From CAWDLX01 sp963753485 (GTDB lineage: Bacteria; Actinomycetota; Actinomycetes; Mycobacteriales; Micromonosporaceae): DNA of 64,000 nucleotides. Positions 16,410 through 25,011 of this stretch are shown one piece after another. Position numbers and translations under genes: made by a program. The notes beneath the pieces are model-generated. The model saw nothing but the letters and a program-made list of their open reading frames with translations, was not told the origin of the DNA and did not search any database. Location: contig CAVWCL010000012.1 of the NCBI GenBank assembly GCA_963753485.1, positions 62,001-126,000 on the forward strand. The letters run 5' to 3'. The stretch's first letter is position 1; each line of letters begins with the position of its first letter.

Positions 16410-17062
16410 CCCGGCACCTGCGAGTCCGGGTCGAGTTCGAGGTCGGCCAGCACCGTGAAACTCGCCCGCAGGCCATCTACCAGGCTTCGGGAACGCTTTC
16501 GGCTGAACAGTTTTCGGTCGATCGTCGTCATGACCCGCAGATAGAAGTCTTTCTCGCCCGGCAGCGTCCGCGCCAGGTGCGGCTCGACCACGGCCGCCGC
16601 GAAGGAGACCGTGCGCGGCAATACGGCATTGAGCCGGTCCTGTAGACCGTGCACGAGGTCGAGGAACGTAGCCTGCCCGTCGACCGCTATCGTCACGATG
16701 ATCTCGTCACCACCGAATGTGGACACACACCCGGCCGCCGGGCGATTGTCCCAGAACCAACGCGTCGCCTCCGCGCCGAGACGGCTCATCACCGCGAAGC
16801 CGGCGAGATGGCCGAATGAGAGCGGGTCGTTGCGGTCGTCCTCGACGTACGCCTTGAGGTCGTCCACATCGCCGATAGCGATACCCACCGTGACCTTCTC
16901 GGCGACGGCCTTCCCCAGCACGTCCGGAAACTCCGCGTGGAAGTCGGGGAAGGCGACGAGGCCAGTGATCGGGTCGATCCGGCAGTCGACGCACCACGAC
17001 ACCGCGGGCGCGGGAAGGGCACCGCCAGCCCCGGCAGCGGCCATGTGATCTACCTGTGTCAC
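16406..17062 (-). CDS. Stand-alone GGDEF-domain protein
   Basis: About 218 residues. From GTG 17062, which overlaps the HAD stop as GTGA. A single GGDEF domain fills the protein: DPITGLVAFPDFHAEF corresponds to the DxLTGLxNR opening, GIAIGDVDDLKAY to the metal-binding Asp strand, SFGHLAGFAVMSRLG to the GHxxGD helix, and STFGGDEIIV to the signature loop. A Cys pair (CVDC) precedes it. There is no sensor domain or TM helix. GGDEF proteins normally make c-di-GMP, but a bare domain coupled to biosynthetic genes may make another nucleotide product or serve as a GTP-binding enzyme (inference). Confidence 0.75.
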   Translation of the reverse strand: MTQVDHMAAAGAGGALPAPAVSWCVDCRIDPITGLVAFPDFHAEFPDVLGKAVAEKVTVGIAIGDVDDLKAYVEDDRNDPLSFGHLAGFAVMSRLGAEATRWFWDNRPAAGCVSTFGGDEIIVTIAVDGQATFLDLVHGLQDRLNAVLPRTVSFAAAVVEPHLARTLPGEKDFYLRVMTTIDRKLFSRKRSRSLVDGLRASFTVLADLELDPDSQVPG

Positions 17063-17766
17063 CACGCCCCGTTCCTCCGTTCCGATGGCGATGCCGGCTT
17101 CACGAAGAGCTCCAGCAGCACACCGAGGTCCTCGCACCGGCGGTATCGGCCGGCGTGGTCGTCGGGTACGGGAGTCTGACCGCGCTGGTGCGGTGCACCG
17201 GTGTCGACCGCGTACCAACCCGCGTCCAGCGCACCGCAGATGTCGGCCCCGATCGAGTCGCCGACATGAGCCAGCTGCCCCGGCTCGGCCCCGAACGCGT
17301 TCTCCACATCGGCGAACGCCTGCCGTTCCGGTTTGAGATGACCCGTATCGCAGCTCATCAGAATGGCGTCGGCGAGTTCGGGCCAGGGTGGGCTCACCGC
17401 TGGCGGCGCCACAGCGCCCACAACGTTGCTGAGCAGGGCGATCCGGTACCCGCGGCGGCGCAGCTCCGCCAGCACCTTCGAGGCGCCCGGGCGCAGCACC
17501 GGTTGCTCGCACTGCTGGCGCCGCCGGTCGATCATGTCGGCCAGCGGCTCGACGACGTCGGCGCGCGCGAAGTCGGCGGCGATCATGCGGGCCAGCGCCG
17601 CCGGGCTCTGGCGGCACCGCTTGGCCTGCCTCCCCAGGTACGCGCGCATCTCGGGAAGACCGACGCCGAGCAGCTCACCGATCTCGAGCGTGGCCGGCCC
17701 CTGCGGGTCGTCGACGAGAGTGCCACCGATGTCGAAGCTGATCGCGGTCACGTCACGCCAGGACAT
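17059..17766 (-). CDS. HAD-superfamily hydrolase
   Basis: About 235 residues from ATG 17766. HAD motif I SFDIGGTLVDD, motif II LLSNVVG, motif III Lys in HLKPERQAF and motif IV HVGDSIGADICGA are all present. It is a second, unrelated HAD copy in the window (compare 2751-3464). It overlaps the enolase-superfamily gene by 14 bases and the GGDEF gene by four, so it belongs to the same operon, and it probably dephosphorylates a pathway intermediate. Confidence 0.85.
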   Translation of the reverse strand: MSWRDVTAISFDIGGTLVDDPQGPATLEIGELLGVGLPEMRAYLGRQAKRCRQSPAALARMIAADFARADVVEPLADMIDRRRQQCEQPVLRPGASKVLAELRRRGYRIALLSNVVGAVAPPAVSPPWPELADAILMSCDTGHLKPERQAFADVENAFGAEPGQLAHVGDSIGADICGALDAGWYAVDTGAPHQRGQTPVPDDHAGRYRRCEDLGVLLELFVKPASPSERRNGAW

Positions 17767-18952
17767 GGTCGACCCCGGCAAGCTCGAGTGCAGGCGTCTC
17801 AGCGGTTTGGAACTCACCGGCCAGCCCGGCCGTCTCCGGAACCACCAGGGCGCCGTCGACCGGGCTCACCGCAACGGTGAAAGCCTGTTGTCGCAACGGT
17901 TCCTGGGTCAGGTGGTACTCCACCGCCGGCAGCACATCGGGCTCGGTCAGGCCGGCGAGGGCGACGGCGGCGGCCAGGCTGCCGCCGTGGGGATACACGC
18001 GAAGGCCGTGGGCCGCGGCCACGTCGACGACGGTCACGGCGTCAACGAGCCCGCCGTGCCAGCCGACATCGGGCTGCCACACGTCGATGGAGCCCGACCC
18101 GACCTGAGCGAGCTGGGTTGCCCGGTCGTAGGCGTGCTCGCCGCCGGCGATAGGCACCGGGCTGATACCTCTGAGCCGCCTCAGATCGGCCATGCACTGT
18201 GGGTCGAGCGGCTCCTCGAGCCAGGCAACCCCGATATCGGCCAGGATCGGCAGCATCCTCACGGCGTAGTCGAACTTCCAGCGGCCCAGCGCATCCACCA
18301 TGATCGGCGCGCGCGGCCCGACCGCCTCGCGCAGCCGCGTGAGGCGCTGCGCGTCGCACCGGGGCTCCTCGCCGCGGGCGGAGCCCGGCAGCATCCACTT
18401 CTGCCCCGCGAAATCGTGCTCCACCAACCACACCGCGACATCGGTCGCCACCGGGTGGTCTATGTCGAGCCCGAGTGCGCTCGCGTAGACCGGGACACTC
18501 GCCCGTAGCGGGCCGCCCAACAGCGCGCAGACCGGTACCTCGCGCTCGCGGCTGAGCAGGTCCAGCACCGCCAGACGTACCGCGGACAACGCGACACACA
18601 TGTGGGCCCCACTGCGATGCCGGCCACGCAGCGATCCCACGCCCAGGCCCCGGTACGCGGCGGCGGGCCGGCCGACCAGTGCCGGTGCAACCTGGTCGCG
18701 GATCACCTGCACCGTCACCGCTGAGCACGGGCCGTACCGGCCCACGACGCCGTCACCGGACTCGACCTCGATCACGTACTGCTCGTGGTTCTCGGGCCAG
18801 GCGGCGGCGCGGGGGCGCAGAGCCACGTGAGCCCACTCCGGTAGCGCCGGCCGGCCCCGTCGCGGTTCCAGGGCCAGACGCCGCGCCCGCACGGACGTCA
18901 CCGCGGTGGCGCGCACGGCCCGGTCAGACGCGAACGCTGTGGAGTTCTTCAT
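17753..18952 (-). CDS. Enolase-superfamily enzyme (mandelate racemase/muconate-lactonising type)
   Basis: About 399 residues. The barrel shows GQKWMLPG (catalytic Lys strand), IMVDALGRW (first metal Asp), WLEEPLDP (Glu), IAGGEHAYD (Glu) and DVWQPDVGWHGG, the order expected for the superfamily. Members abstract an alpha-proton from a carboxylate to racemise, eliminate or lactonise. ATG 18952 overlaps the upstream radical SAM gene by 29 bases; GTG 18916 would leave an 8-base gap and is an alternative. The frame upstream is open but belongs to the neighbouring gene's shadow. Confidence 0.8.
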   Translation of the reverse strand: MKNSTAFASDRAVRATAVTSVRARRLALEPRRGRPALPEWAHVALRPRAAAWPENHEQYVIEVESGDGVVGRYGPCSAVTVQVIRDQVAPALVGRPAAAYRGLGVGSLRGRHRSGAHMCVALSAVRLAVLDLLSREREVPVCALLGGPLRASVPVYASALGLDIDHPVATDVAVWLVEHDFAGQKWMLPGSARGEEPRCDAQRLTRLREAVGPRAPIMVDALGRWKFDYAVRMLPILADIGVAWLEEPLDPQCMADLRRLRGISPVPIAGGEHAYDRATQLAQVGSGSIDVWQPDVGWHGGLVDAVTVVDVAAAHGLRVYPHGGSLAAAVALAGLTEPDVLPAVEYHLTQEPLRQQAFTVAVSPVDGALVVPETAGLAGEFQTAETPALELAGVDHVLA

Positions 18953-19994
18953 TGCCGAATGTGTAGTACCACAGCGGCCGGTAGTTCTCCCAGGATTGGG
19001 GGCGCAGACCGGTCGGACCGAAGAGCCGCTCGATGCCCTGCCGCATGTACAGGTAGAACTCGATATCGCGGGCCCCGTCGGCCACGAAGACATCCATGAA
19101 GGTGTTGTGTGGCTGAAACACCTGGAACCGCGGGAACGTCGTCGTGACCGGCACGAACGACTCCAGGTGGTCGAGCGCGACGTCGGCCGAGTCCAGGCCC
19201 ACGATGTAGGTGAAGTCCCCCAACAGGTTGCGTGCCTTGATGCCACCCAGGATCCGCACCATCTCGGCCGCGGTCAAACTGGCCTTGGACTCCTTGAGCA
19301 GCAACGGCCGGCGCGTGAAGCACTCGGCGGTGATGGTGAGGTGGAACGGCCCGAGCTCGGCGACGCGGTCAAGCCCCTCCTCGGTACGCACCACACTGGA
19401 CAGGAAATGAATGTAGCCGTCGCAGTTGTGGGTCATCATCGCGTCACGAACCTCGCGAAGGTGCTTGATGGCAAGGTGTTCGTGATGGAAGCAACCGGTG
19501 CACACGGTCACCTTCTGCACGGATGACATGTCTTCGCCCAGCTCGAAGTCCTCGATCACCGCGGCCAGGTACGCCGTGAGGTCATCGAGGGCGGCCAGGC
19601 GCGGGTCGGAGGCGGCTTCCAGCGTGTTTGGACAGAACGCACAACCGACGCACTGGCTGCGGGCGTTGGAGTTCAACGTGAGGACGCGCTTGTCGTTGCG
19701 GAAGTAGCCCAGCACGGCATCATCGTCATCGAGCTCGGTGACCTCGGCGATGCGCTCGCCCCGGAACAGGATCTCGTCACCTTCGAGACGGAACGGCGAG
19801 TCCGGGCGGCCGAGGGAGAGGATGAAGAAGAACTCCTCCTCGGGGCGGGAATCCAGGCGTAACCGGAACCTCATCCGAGACTTGTCCAATGACGAATCAA
19901 GTCCGCTGTGGTTGAGCGCGATGAAGAGGATGTCCTCCTCGTTGATGCGCCACTCACGGCTGAGGGCTGATACCTGGCTGAGGCTGTCGATCAT
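18924..19994 (-). CDS. Radical SAM-like protein with CX2CX2C motif
   Basis: A 356-residue protein. The first 110 residues form a separate domain rich in strands and acidic turns. Then NARSQCVGCAFCPN gives three cysteines spaced CX2CX2C instead of the canonical CX3CX2C, followed by barrel-like strands (KVTVCTGCFHHEHL, FHLTITAECF, DFTYIVGLDS). It is first in the leftward arm, after a 516-base promoter-sized gap. Whether the three cysteines hold a SAM-binding Fe-S cluster is inference. Confidence 0.65.
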   Translation of the reverse strand: MIDSLSQVSALSREWRINEEDILFIALNHSGLDSSLDKSRMRFRLRLDSRPEEEFFFILSLGRPDSPFRLEGDEILFRGERIAEVTELDDDDAVLGYFRNDKRVLTLNSNARSQCVGCAFCPNTLEAASDPRLAALDDLTAYLAAVIEDFELGEDMSSVQKVTVCTGCFHHEHLAIKHLREVRDAMMTHNCDGYIHFLSSVVRTEEGLDRVAELGPFHLTITAECFTRRPLLLKESKASLTAAEMVRILGGIKARNLLGDFTYIVGLDSADVALDHLESFVPVTTTFPRFQVFQPHNTFMDVFVADGARDIEFYLYMRQGIERLFGPTGLRPQSWENYRPLWYYTFGNEELHSVRV

Positions 19995-20510
19995 CCGTGC
20001 TCCCCGTCACGCCGGAGTCATGATGTGCCCGATGGCATCCGTGGACCGCCCGCACCGGTCTCGCCTCGACAACGGCCTCGCACATGAGCACCCCCCGCGT
20101 ACGCATTCAGCTGACTTGACTACCCGTGGGGTGCACCGAGGGTCACGTCGAGAAGGAGATGCGCCCCCGCGGCTCCCGCGAAAGTAGTGACGGCCGTGAG
20201 CATACCAGAACGGCCTGCCCGGCGCGAACACTCTCTTCCGGCCGAGGATCGCCGCTTAGACCCCCGGTAACCGCTTGTGCCACAACGGATCCGGGCAACC
20301 CGGCCCCGACCGGGGCTGATGCCGACCGGGTCGCGGCGTAGGTACCGGCGACGTATCAACGGTTCGATATCCTCTCGACATGGCCTGCCGGTAAGCGAAG
20401 GATCTCGTCCGGGTATGTGCCGTTTGCTCGGCAGAGATCACAATCCGATCACAGTCCGTGCGGCGCGTAGTGAGGCTCCTGATAGGACACTGGTCTCTCC
20501 TGGACCGCTG
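19995..20510 (-). promoter_or_regulatory. 516-base gap upstream of the leftward biosynthetic arm
   Basis: No coding potential was recognised on either strand. It separates the adenylation gene stop from the first gene of the 10-gene leftward arm, so it should hold that arm's promoter. I could not identify a confident -35/-10 pair or operator. Confidence 0.35.
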
Positions 20511-22067
20511 TCACCCGGGGGTCTCGGCGCCCTCGGCGAGCAGCAGCCGCCGCACCTGTGCGTAGTCGACCTTGCCGTTGCGGTTCAGCGGCAGCGTGGG
20601 CATGACACGGATCAGCTCGGGCACGACGTAGCCGGGCAGGAACCCGCGTAGGAAGTTCTGGAGCTCCGCCACCACCAGCCCGTCGCCGACCACCGCGGCG
20701 GCCAGGAGGTCACCGGAGACCAGCGTGCGGGGAATGGTGAGGGCGGCCGCGTCCAGCACCCGTGGGTGCTCCCGCAGCGCGTGCTCGACCTCGCCGAGCT
20801 CGATCCGGTACCCGGCGACCTTGGTCTGGCGGTCGAGCCGACCCAGGTGGACCATCGTGCCACAGTGGACAGTTACCCGGTCGCCGGTCCGGTAGTACTC
20901 CGCTTCGCTGACGGCCACGCCCGCCGGCAGCGCCCGGCCCGCGGCGCCGTCGAAGTGGCTGAACCGGCCGGCGTTGTCCGCGGCGTCGAGGTACCCGGCG
21001 AAGCGCTGCACACCTCGCACCAGCAGCTCGCCTTCCTGGGCCGGCCGGCCGTCAGCGTCGACGACGAGCCAGTCGTGCCCAGGATGTACGGCTCCGATGG
21101 GCACGGTGCCGTTGGGTGTGTCTGGCAGCGCCCCACGCAGGACGAACGACGCGCAGGCAATGGTCAGCTCAGTGGGCCCGTAGACATTCTCTACCGCGCT
21201 GCGGGGAGCCGCCGCGGCCCAGGCCCGGGCCCGTTCCACCGTCAGCGGCTCACCGATGAACCCGCTGTGCACCAGGCCGGGCATCGATCCGGGGCGCAAC
21301 GTGCGCAGGCGCTCAGCCTGCGTGATCAGCGACGGCACCGAGAACCAGTGCGTGAGCCCGCGGCCGTTGACATAGGTCACGGGGGCGAGCAGCTCGCGCG
21401 AGCGGGGCACCACGACCGTGGCGCCGGTGCCCCAGGCGGCGAAGAGATCATGCACCGACGGGTCGAAGGTGAGCGCGAACGTCTGCGATATGCGCATACC
21501 TTCGCCGAGCCCCCACCGCGGGGTCCTGTGGGCCAGGTAGGCGCAGACGTGCTGGTGCCGTATCGGAACGCCTTTGGGCTGGCCGGTGGAGCCGGAGGTG
21601 AAGAGCACGTACGCGTCGTCGGCCGGCCCGACCTCGACGGCCGGCACGGTGCTGGCCGCCCCCGGTGCCTGCGGGTCGATGACCGGCAGGCCGGCCGCCC
21701 GGGCCAGGGCCGCCAGTTCGGCGCCGGCGGCCAAAGACACCACGACCGCGGCGATGCCGGCCAGCTTGAGGATCGCCGCTTGGCGCGGCACCGGCGCGTG
21801 CGGATCCAGCGGCACCACCGCATGTCCCTGGCCAATGATCGCAAGGTACCCGGCATACGTCCCGGCCTGGCGGGTCGCGTACAGGGCGATGCGCGAACGC
21901 GGCGGCAGCCCCGAGCGCGCGAGGGCCGCAGCGGTCCCATTGGCGAGCTCATCCAGGCGCGCATAGCTGTAGGTCTCGGCGTACGTGTCCAGCGCGGCGG
22001 CACCCGGGAACTGCGCCACCGCACGGCGCCACCTGTAGGCGAGGGTCGCGTCGGCCGGGTCGCTCAT
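20511..22067 (-). CDS. Free-standing amino-acid adenylation enzyme (AMP-binding)
   Basis: A 518-residue NRPS-type A domain without condensation or carrier domains. Core motifs: VLFTSGSTGQPKGVP (A3), FALTFDPSVHDLF (A4, with the Asp that binds an amino group), VYGPTELT (A5), YYRTGDR (A7), GRLDRQTKVAGYRIELGEVE (A8) and LPLNRNGKVDY (A10 Lys). It activates an amino acid or similar amine-acid as AMP ester and loads a carrier protein, presumably the one whose gene overlaps it by four bases. I cannot predict the substrate from sequence alone. Confidence 0.9.
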   Translation of the reverse strand: MSDPADATLAYRWRRAVAQFPGAAALDTYAETYSYARLDELANGTAAALARSGLPPRSRIALYATRQAGTYAGYLAIIGQGHAVVPLDPHAPVPRQAAILKLAGIAAVVVSLAAGAELAALARAAGLPVIDPQAPGAASTVPAVEVGPADDAYVLFTSGSTGQPKGVPIRHQHVCAYLAHRTPRWGLGEGMRISQTFALTFDPSVHDLFAAWGTGATVVVPRSRELLAPVTYVNGRGLTHWFSVPSLITQAERLRTLRPGSMPGLVHSGFIGEPLTVERARAWAAAAPRSAVENVYGPTELTIACASFVLRGALPDTPNGTVPIGAVHPGHDWLVVDADGRPAQEGELLVRGVQRFAGYLDAADNAGRFSHFDGAAGRALPAGVAVSEAEYYRTGDRVTVHCGTMVHLGRLDRQTKVAGYRIELGEVEHALREHPRVLDAAALTIPRTLVSGDLLAAAVVGDGLVVAELQNFLRGFLPGYVVPELIRVMPTLPLNRNGKVDYAQVRRLLLAEGAETPG

Positions 22068-22324
22068 CCGGTGCCGGCGGCCGGAAGCACCTCGACGCAG
22101 GCCGCGAGCACCGTGCCGAACGTGCCGTCGAGAAACAGCGCATCGATGGGGAACTCGATGCCCAGCGTGCTCTCGACGTGATCGACGAAGCTGATGGCCA
22201 GTATCGACGTGCCGCCGAGGCTGAAGAAGTCATCACCATTGGTGACATCCGGCGTCCCGAGAAGCTCACACCATTTCGCCCTCAGGATGTCGCCGACCGC
22301 CCCGACGTCCACGACCCCGCTCAC
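22064..22324 (-). CDS. Peptidyl/acyl carrier protein
   Basis: An 86-residue stand-alone carrier: DDFFSLGGTSILAISFVDHV contains the LGGxS phosphopantetheine site, with Ser near residue 40. The GTG start is in a short divergent gap with the ABC transporter. The stop overlaps the adenylation gene (ATGA). The pair forms a minimal two-protein activation module that holds an amino acid as a thioester for the radical SAM or methyltransferase enzymes (inference). Confidence 0.9.
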   Translation of the reverse strand: MSGVVDVGAVGDILRAKWCELLGTPDVTNGDDFFSLGGTSILAISFVDHVESTLGIEFPIDALFLDGTFGTVLAACVEVLPAAGTG

Positions 22325-22389
22325 GGGCAGAGCCTACCATCGATCGAGGGGCCCACGGGCCACACCGCGACCGCGTAAGGTGGGACGCC

Positions 22390-23364
22390 ATGGGCGATCC
22401 AGTGATCGAGGTGACGGGTCTGACCCGCACCTTTCGCGTCGGACGGCGAGTGATCCGGCGACGGGTTACGGAGGTCCAGGCCGTGCGGGGCATCGACTTC
22501 CAGGTCGAGCGGGGGGAATTGTTCGGGCTGCTCGGCCCGAACGGAGCCGGCAAGACGACGACCATCAAGATGCTCATCACCCTCCTCGTTCCGACATCCG
22601 GACGCGCCACCGTACTCGGCTATGACGTCACCGCCCACCCCAACGACGTACGGCGTCGGGTCGGATACGTCTTCGGCGGCGACCGCGGGCTCTACGAGCG
22701 TTTGTCCGCTTTGGACAATCTTCGTTACTTCGCCGAGCTCTACGCTGTTCCCGCCCGGGACCAGCGGCGGCGCATCGCGGAACTGCTGGAGCTGGTCGGG
22801 CTGACCGGGCGGGAGAAGGAGCGGGTGGAGGGGTACTCGCGCGGTATGCGCCAGCGCCTGCACATCGCTCGCGGCCTGCTCCACCGTCCCGAGGTGCTTT
22901 TTCTCGACGAACCAAGCATCGGCATCGACCCGGTCGGCGCCCGCGAGCTGCGGGCGACCGTACGCAACCTCGTGGACCAGGGCACCACGGTGCTGCTCAC
23001 CACGCACTACATGTTCGAGGCGGACGAGCTGTGCGACCGGCTGGCCATCATCGCCGGTGGGCGCATCGTCGCCGAGGGAACTCCGGCCGGCCTCAAGGAC
23101 CGGGTGGATACCGGGAAGGTACTGGAGATCGACGTCTTCGGCCTCCCCGACACTGTCGCAGACAAGATCCGCGAGGCGGATGAGGTCCAATCGATAATCA
23201 TCGAAGTTCGCGACCACGCCCAGGTGCTGACCGTGCACGCGTACCCGGGTGTCGACGCGACGCCGACCGTGCTGCGCCACCTCGAGGGAAGCCGGATCGG
23301 ACGGGTGATCACGCGCGAGCCTACCCTGGAGGACGCGTACATCGAGCTGGTGAACGGGGCGTGA
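22390..23364 (+). CDS. ABC transporter ATP-binding protein
   Basis: A 324-residue ATPase: Walker A LLGPNGAGKTTT, signature YSRGMRQRLHIA, Walker B VLFLDEPS and switch His in LTTHYM. It has the C-terminal extension typical of drug exporter ATPases (DrrA/NodI type). An insertion before the Walker A region (RRVIRRRV) is characteristic of exporters of this branch. It is followed by two permeases with overlapping starts and probably exports the product of the cluster or provides self-resistance. Confidence 0.9.
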   Translation: MGDPVIEVTGLTRTFRVGRRVIRRRVTEVQAVRGIDFQVERGELFGLLGPNGAGKTTTIKMLITLLVPTSGRATVLGYDVTAHPNDVRRRVGYVFGGDRGLYERLSALDNLRYFAELYAVPARDQRRRIAELLELVGLTGREKERVEGYSRGMRQRLHIARGLLHRPEVLFLDEPSIGIDPVGARELRATVRNLVDQGTTVLLTTHYMFEADELCDRLAIIAGGRIVAEGTPAGLKDRVDTGKVLEIDVFGLPDTVADKIREADEVQSIIIEVRDHAQVLTVHAYPGVDATPTVLRHLEGSRIGRVITREPTLEDAYIELVNGA

Positions 23365-24134
23365 GAAGCCTGCGGATGCTCGCGATCGGCTGGTGGCTGC
23401 AGCTGAAGCTGCGCAGCCGGTCAGCCTTCGACGGTGTGCTCGCGGTGGTGTACCCGATGTTCTTCGCCACGTCGATCTTCATGATGTTCCGCCAGAGTGA
23501 CGCCGCCGGGCCGGCCCTGGTCTCGGCCGCGATCGGTGCGAGCGCCATGGGCATCTGGTCCGCGGTGAGCACGACGGCGGCGTTCGCGCTGCAGATGGAG
23601 CGGGGGCAGGGAACGTTGGAGCTGATGGTGCTCTCGCCCTGGCCGTTCGGCGTTCTCCTGGTACCAGTCACGCTCTCGATGGCCACCATCGGCACCTACA
23701 GCATGATCGCGACCCTCCTCTGGGGACGGTTTGCCTTCGGAATCCGCCTCACCATCACCGATCCGGTGATGTTCCTCGTCTCGGTACTGGCGACGGTGAT
23801 CGGGATCGCCCTGCTCGGCATGCTGATTGCCGCCTGCTCGGTGCGCTACCGCGGAGCCTGGGCCGTGGGTGCGGCGCTGGAGATGCCGGTCTGGTTGCTC
23901 TGCGGCTTCATCGTGGCGGTGGCCGACCTCCCCGACTGGGTACGGCCGCTGTCGTGGGCGCTCGCACCGACCTGGGGCATGGCCGCCATCCGGGCCACGA
24001 CGCAGGACCGTGGCGCCTGGCTCGACGTCGGCCTCTGCCTACTGCTCGCCGCCCTCTACGGCGTCGCCGGCATACTCGTGTCCCGTTGGATGATCCGCTC
24101 AGCGCGCACCAACGCAACCCTGGCTCTGCAATGA
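23361..24134 (+). CDS. ABC-2 type permease
   Basis: A 257-residue membrane protein with about six hydrophobic segments (for example GVLAVVYPMFFATSIFMMF and VIGIALLGMLIAACSV). The GTG start overlaps the ATPase stop (GTGA) and the end overlaps the second permease (ATGA). It forms the transmembrane part of the exporter together with the next gene. Confidence 0.85.
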   Translation: MRSLRMLAIGWWLQLKLRSRSAFDGVLAVVYPMFFATSIFMMFRQSDAAGPALVSAAIGASAMGIWSAVSTTAAFALQMERGQGTLELMVLSPWPFGVLLVPVTLSMATIGTYSMIATLLWGRFAFGIRLTITDPVMFLVSVLATVIGIALLGMLIAACSVRYRGAWAVGAALEMPVWLLCGFIVAVADLPDWVRPLSWALAPTWGMAAIRATTQDRGAWLDVGLCLLLAALYGVAGILVSRWMIRSARTNATLALQ

Positions 24135-24919
24135 CCAACGGCTTCCGACTGCTCATCCTCGGCGGTCTGACCAGCTACCGTGCGCTGTTCAGCTGGCTGT
24201 CGCCGTGGATCCTCATCCCGACGTTCCTGGTGACGCCGCTGTTCCAAGTCCTGCTCTTCGTCAACATCGGCCGCACCGCCGGGGTCGGCAGCGACTCGTA
24301 CTTCCTCATCGGCAACGCTCTGGTCAACGCGGCGGTGCCGTGCCTGTTCGCGATCGGCAACACCATCGGCGGCGAGCGCTCGACCGGCACGTTGCCACTG
24401 CTCATCTCCTCGCCGGCCCGGCGGGTGCCGCTCTTCCTCGGCCGCGCGCTTCCGGTGATCCTCAACGGGTTCCTGGTGGCCGCCTTCGCGCTGGTCGCCG
24501 GCGCCCTCGCGCTGCGTATCGACATCCCGATCCAGACGTGGGGCGGTCTCGCGCTGGCGATCGCGGTCTCCTCCGTCTCCTGCACCGGCCTCGGCCTGCT
24601 GATCGCCGCGGTTGCCTTGCGCGTCCGCCAGACCCAGGTGCTGCAGAACATCATCGTCGGCCTGCTCGTCGTCTTCGCCGGCGTGAACGTGCCGATCGCG
24701 GCGATGCCGGGATGGATGCAGGGGGTGGCGCACGCGCTCCCGCTGACCAACGGCATCGCGGTCGCCCAGCGGCTTGCGGCGGGACGGGCGCTCGACGATG
24801 CCGGGGGCGCTCTCCTCGCCGAGCTGGGGATCGGTCTGCTCTACGCGGCGCTGGGGCTCACGCTGTTGCGGTGGCTGGAATGGGAGAGCCGGCGAAAGGC
24901 CACTTTGGATACTCGCTGA
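24131..24919 (+). CDS. ABC-2 type permease
   Basis: A 262-residue permease with about six TM helices and the ABC-2 motif GNTIGGERSTGTLPLL. The start at ATG 24131 lies in the ATGA overlap; the frame is open further upstream only inside the preceding gene. The ATPase with two different permeases suggests a heterodimeric exporter. Confidence 0.85.
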   Translation: MTNGFRLLILGGLTSYRALFSWLSPWILIPTFLVTPLFQVLLFVNIGRTAGVGSDSYFLIGNALVNAAVPCLFAIGNTIGGERSTGTLPLLISSPARRVPLFLGRALPVILNGFLVAAFALVAGALALRIDIPIQTWGGLALAIAVSSVSCTGLGLLIAAVALRVRQTQVLQNIIVGLLVVFAGVNVPIAAMPGWMQGVAHALPLTNGIAVAQRLAAGRALDDAGGALLAELGIGLLYAALGLTLLRWLEWESRRKATLDTR

Positions 24920-24922
24920 GAC

Positions 24923-24956
24923 CTCACCCGCCGGCCGCCGCGTGTGGGTGGGTGAG
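24923..24956 (+). terminator. Hairpin after the ABC exporter operon
   Basis: CTCACCC (24923-24929) and GGGTGAG (24950-24956) form a seven-pair stem just after the last permease stop. No T-run follows, so it may be an actinobacterial-type stem-only terminator or an mRNA-stabilising hairpin. Confidence 0.4.
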
Positions 24957-25011
24957 TCAAGGCGCATCGACACCGTTGTCGCGACATTGACCGGTTGCCC
25001 TAGAATGCAGC

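Noticed and set aside
20766..22181. Plus-strand open frame of about 471 codons opposite the adenylation gene
   Set aside because: Shadow frame: the minus-strand adenylation motifs are complete and in order.
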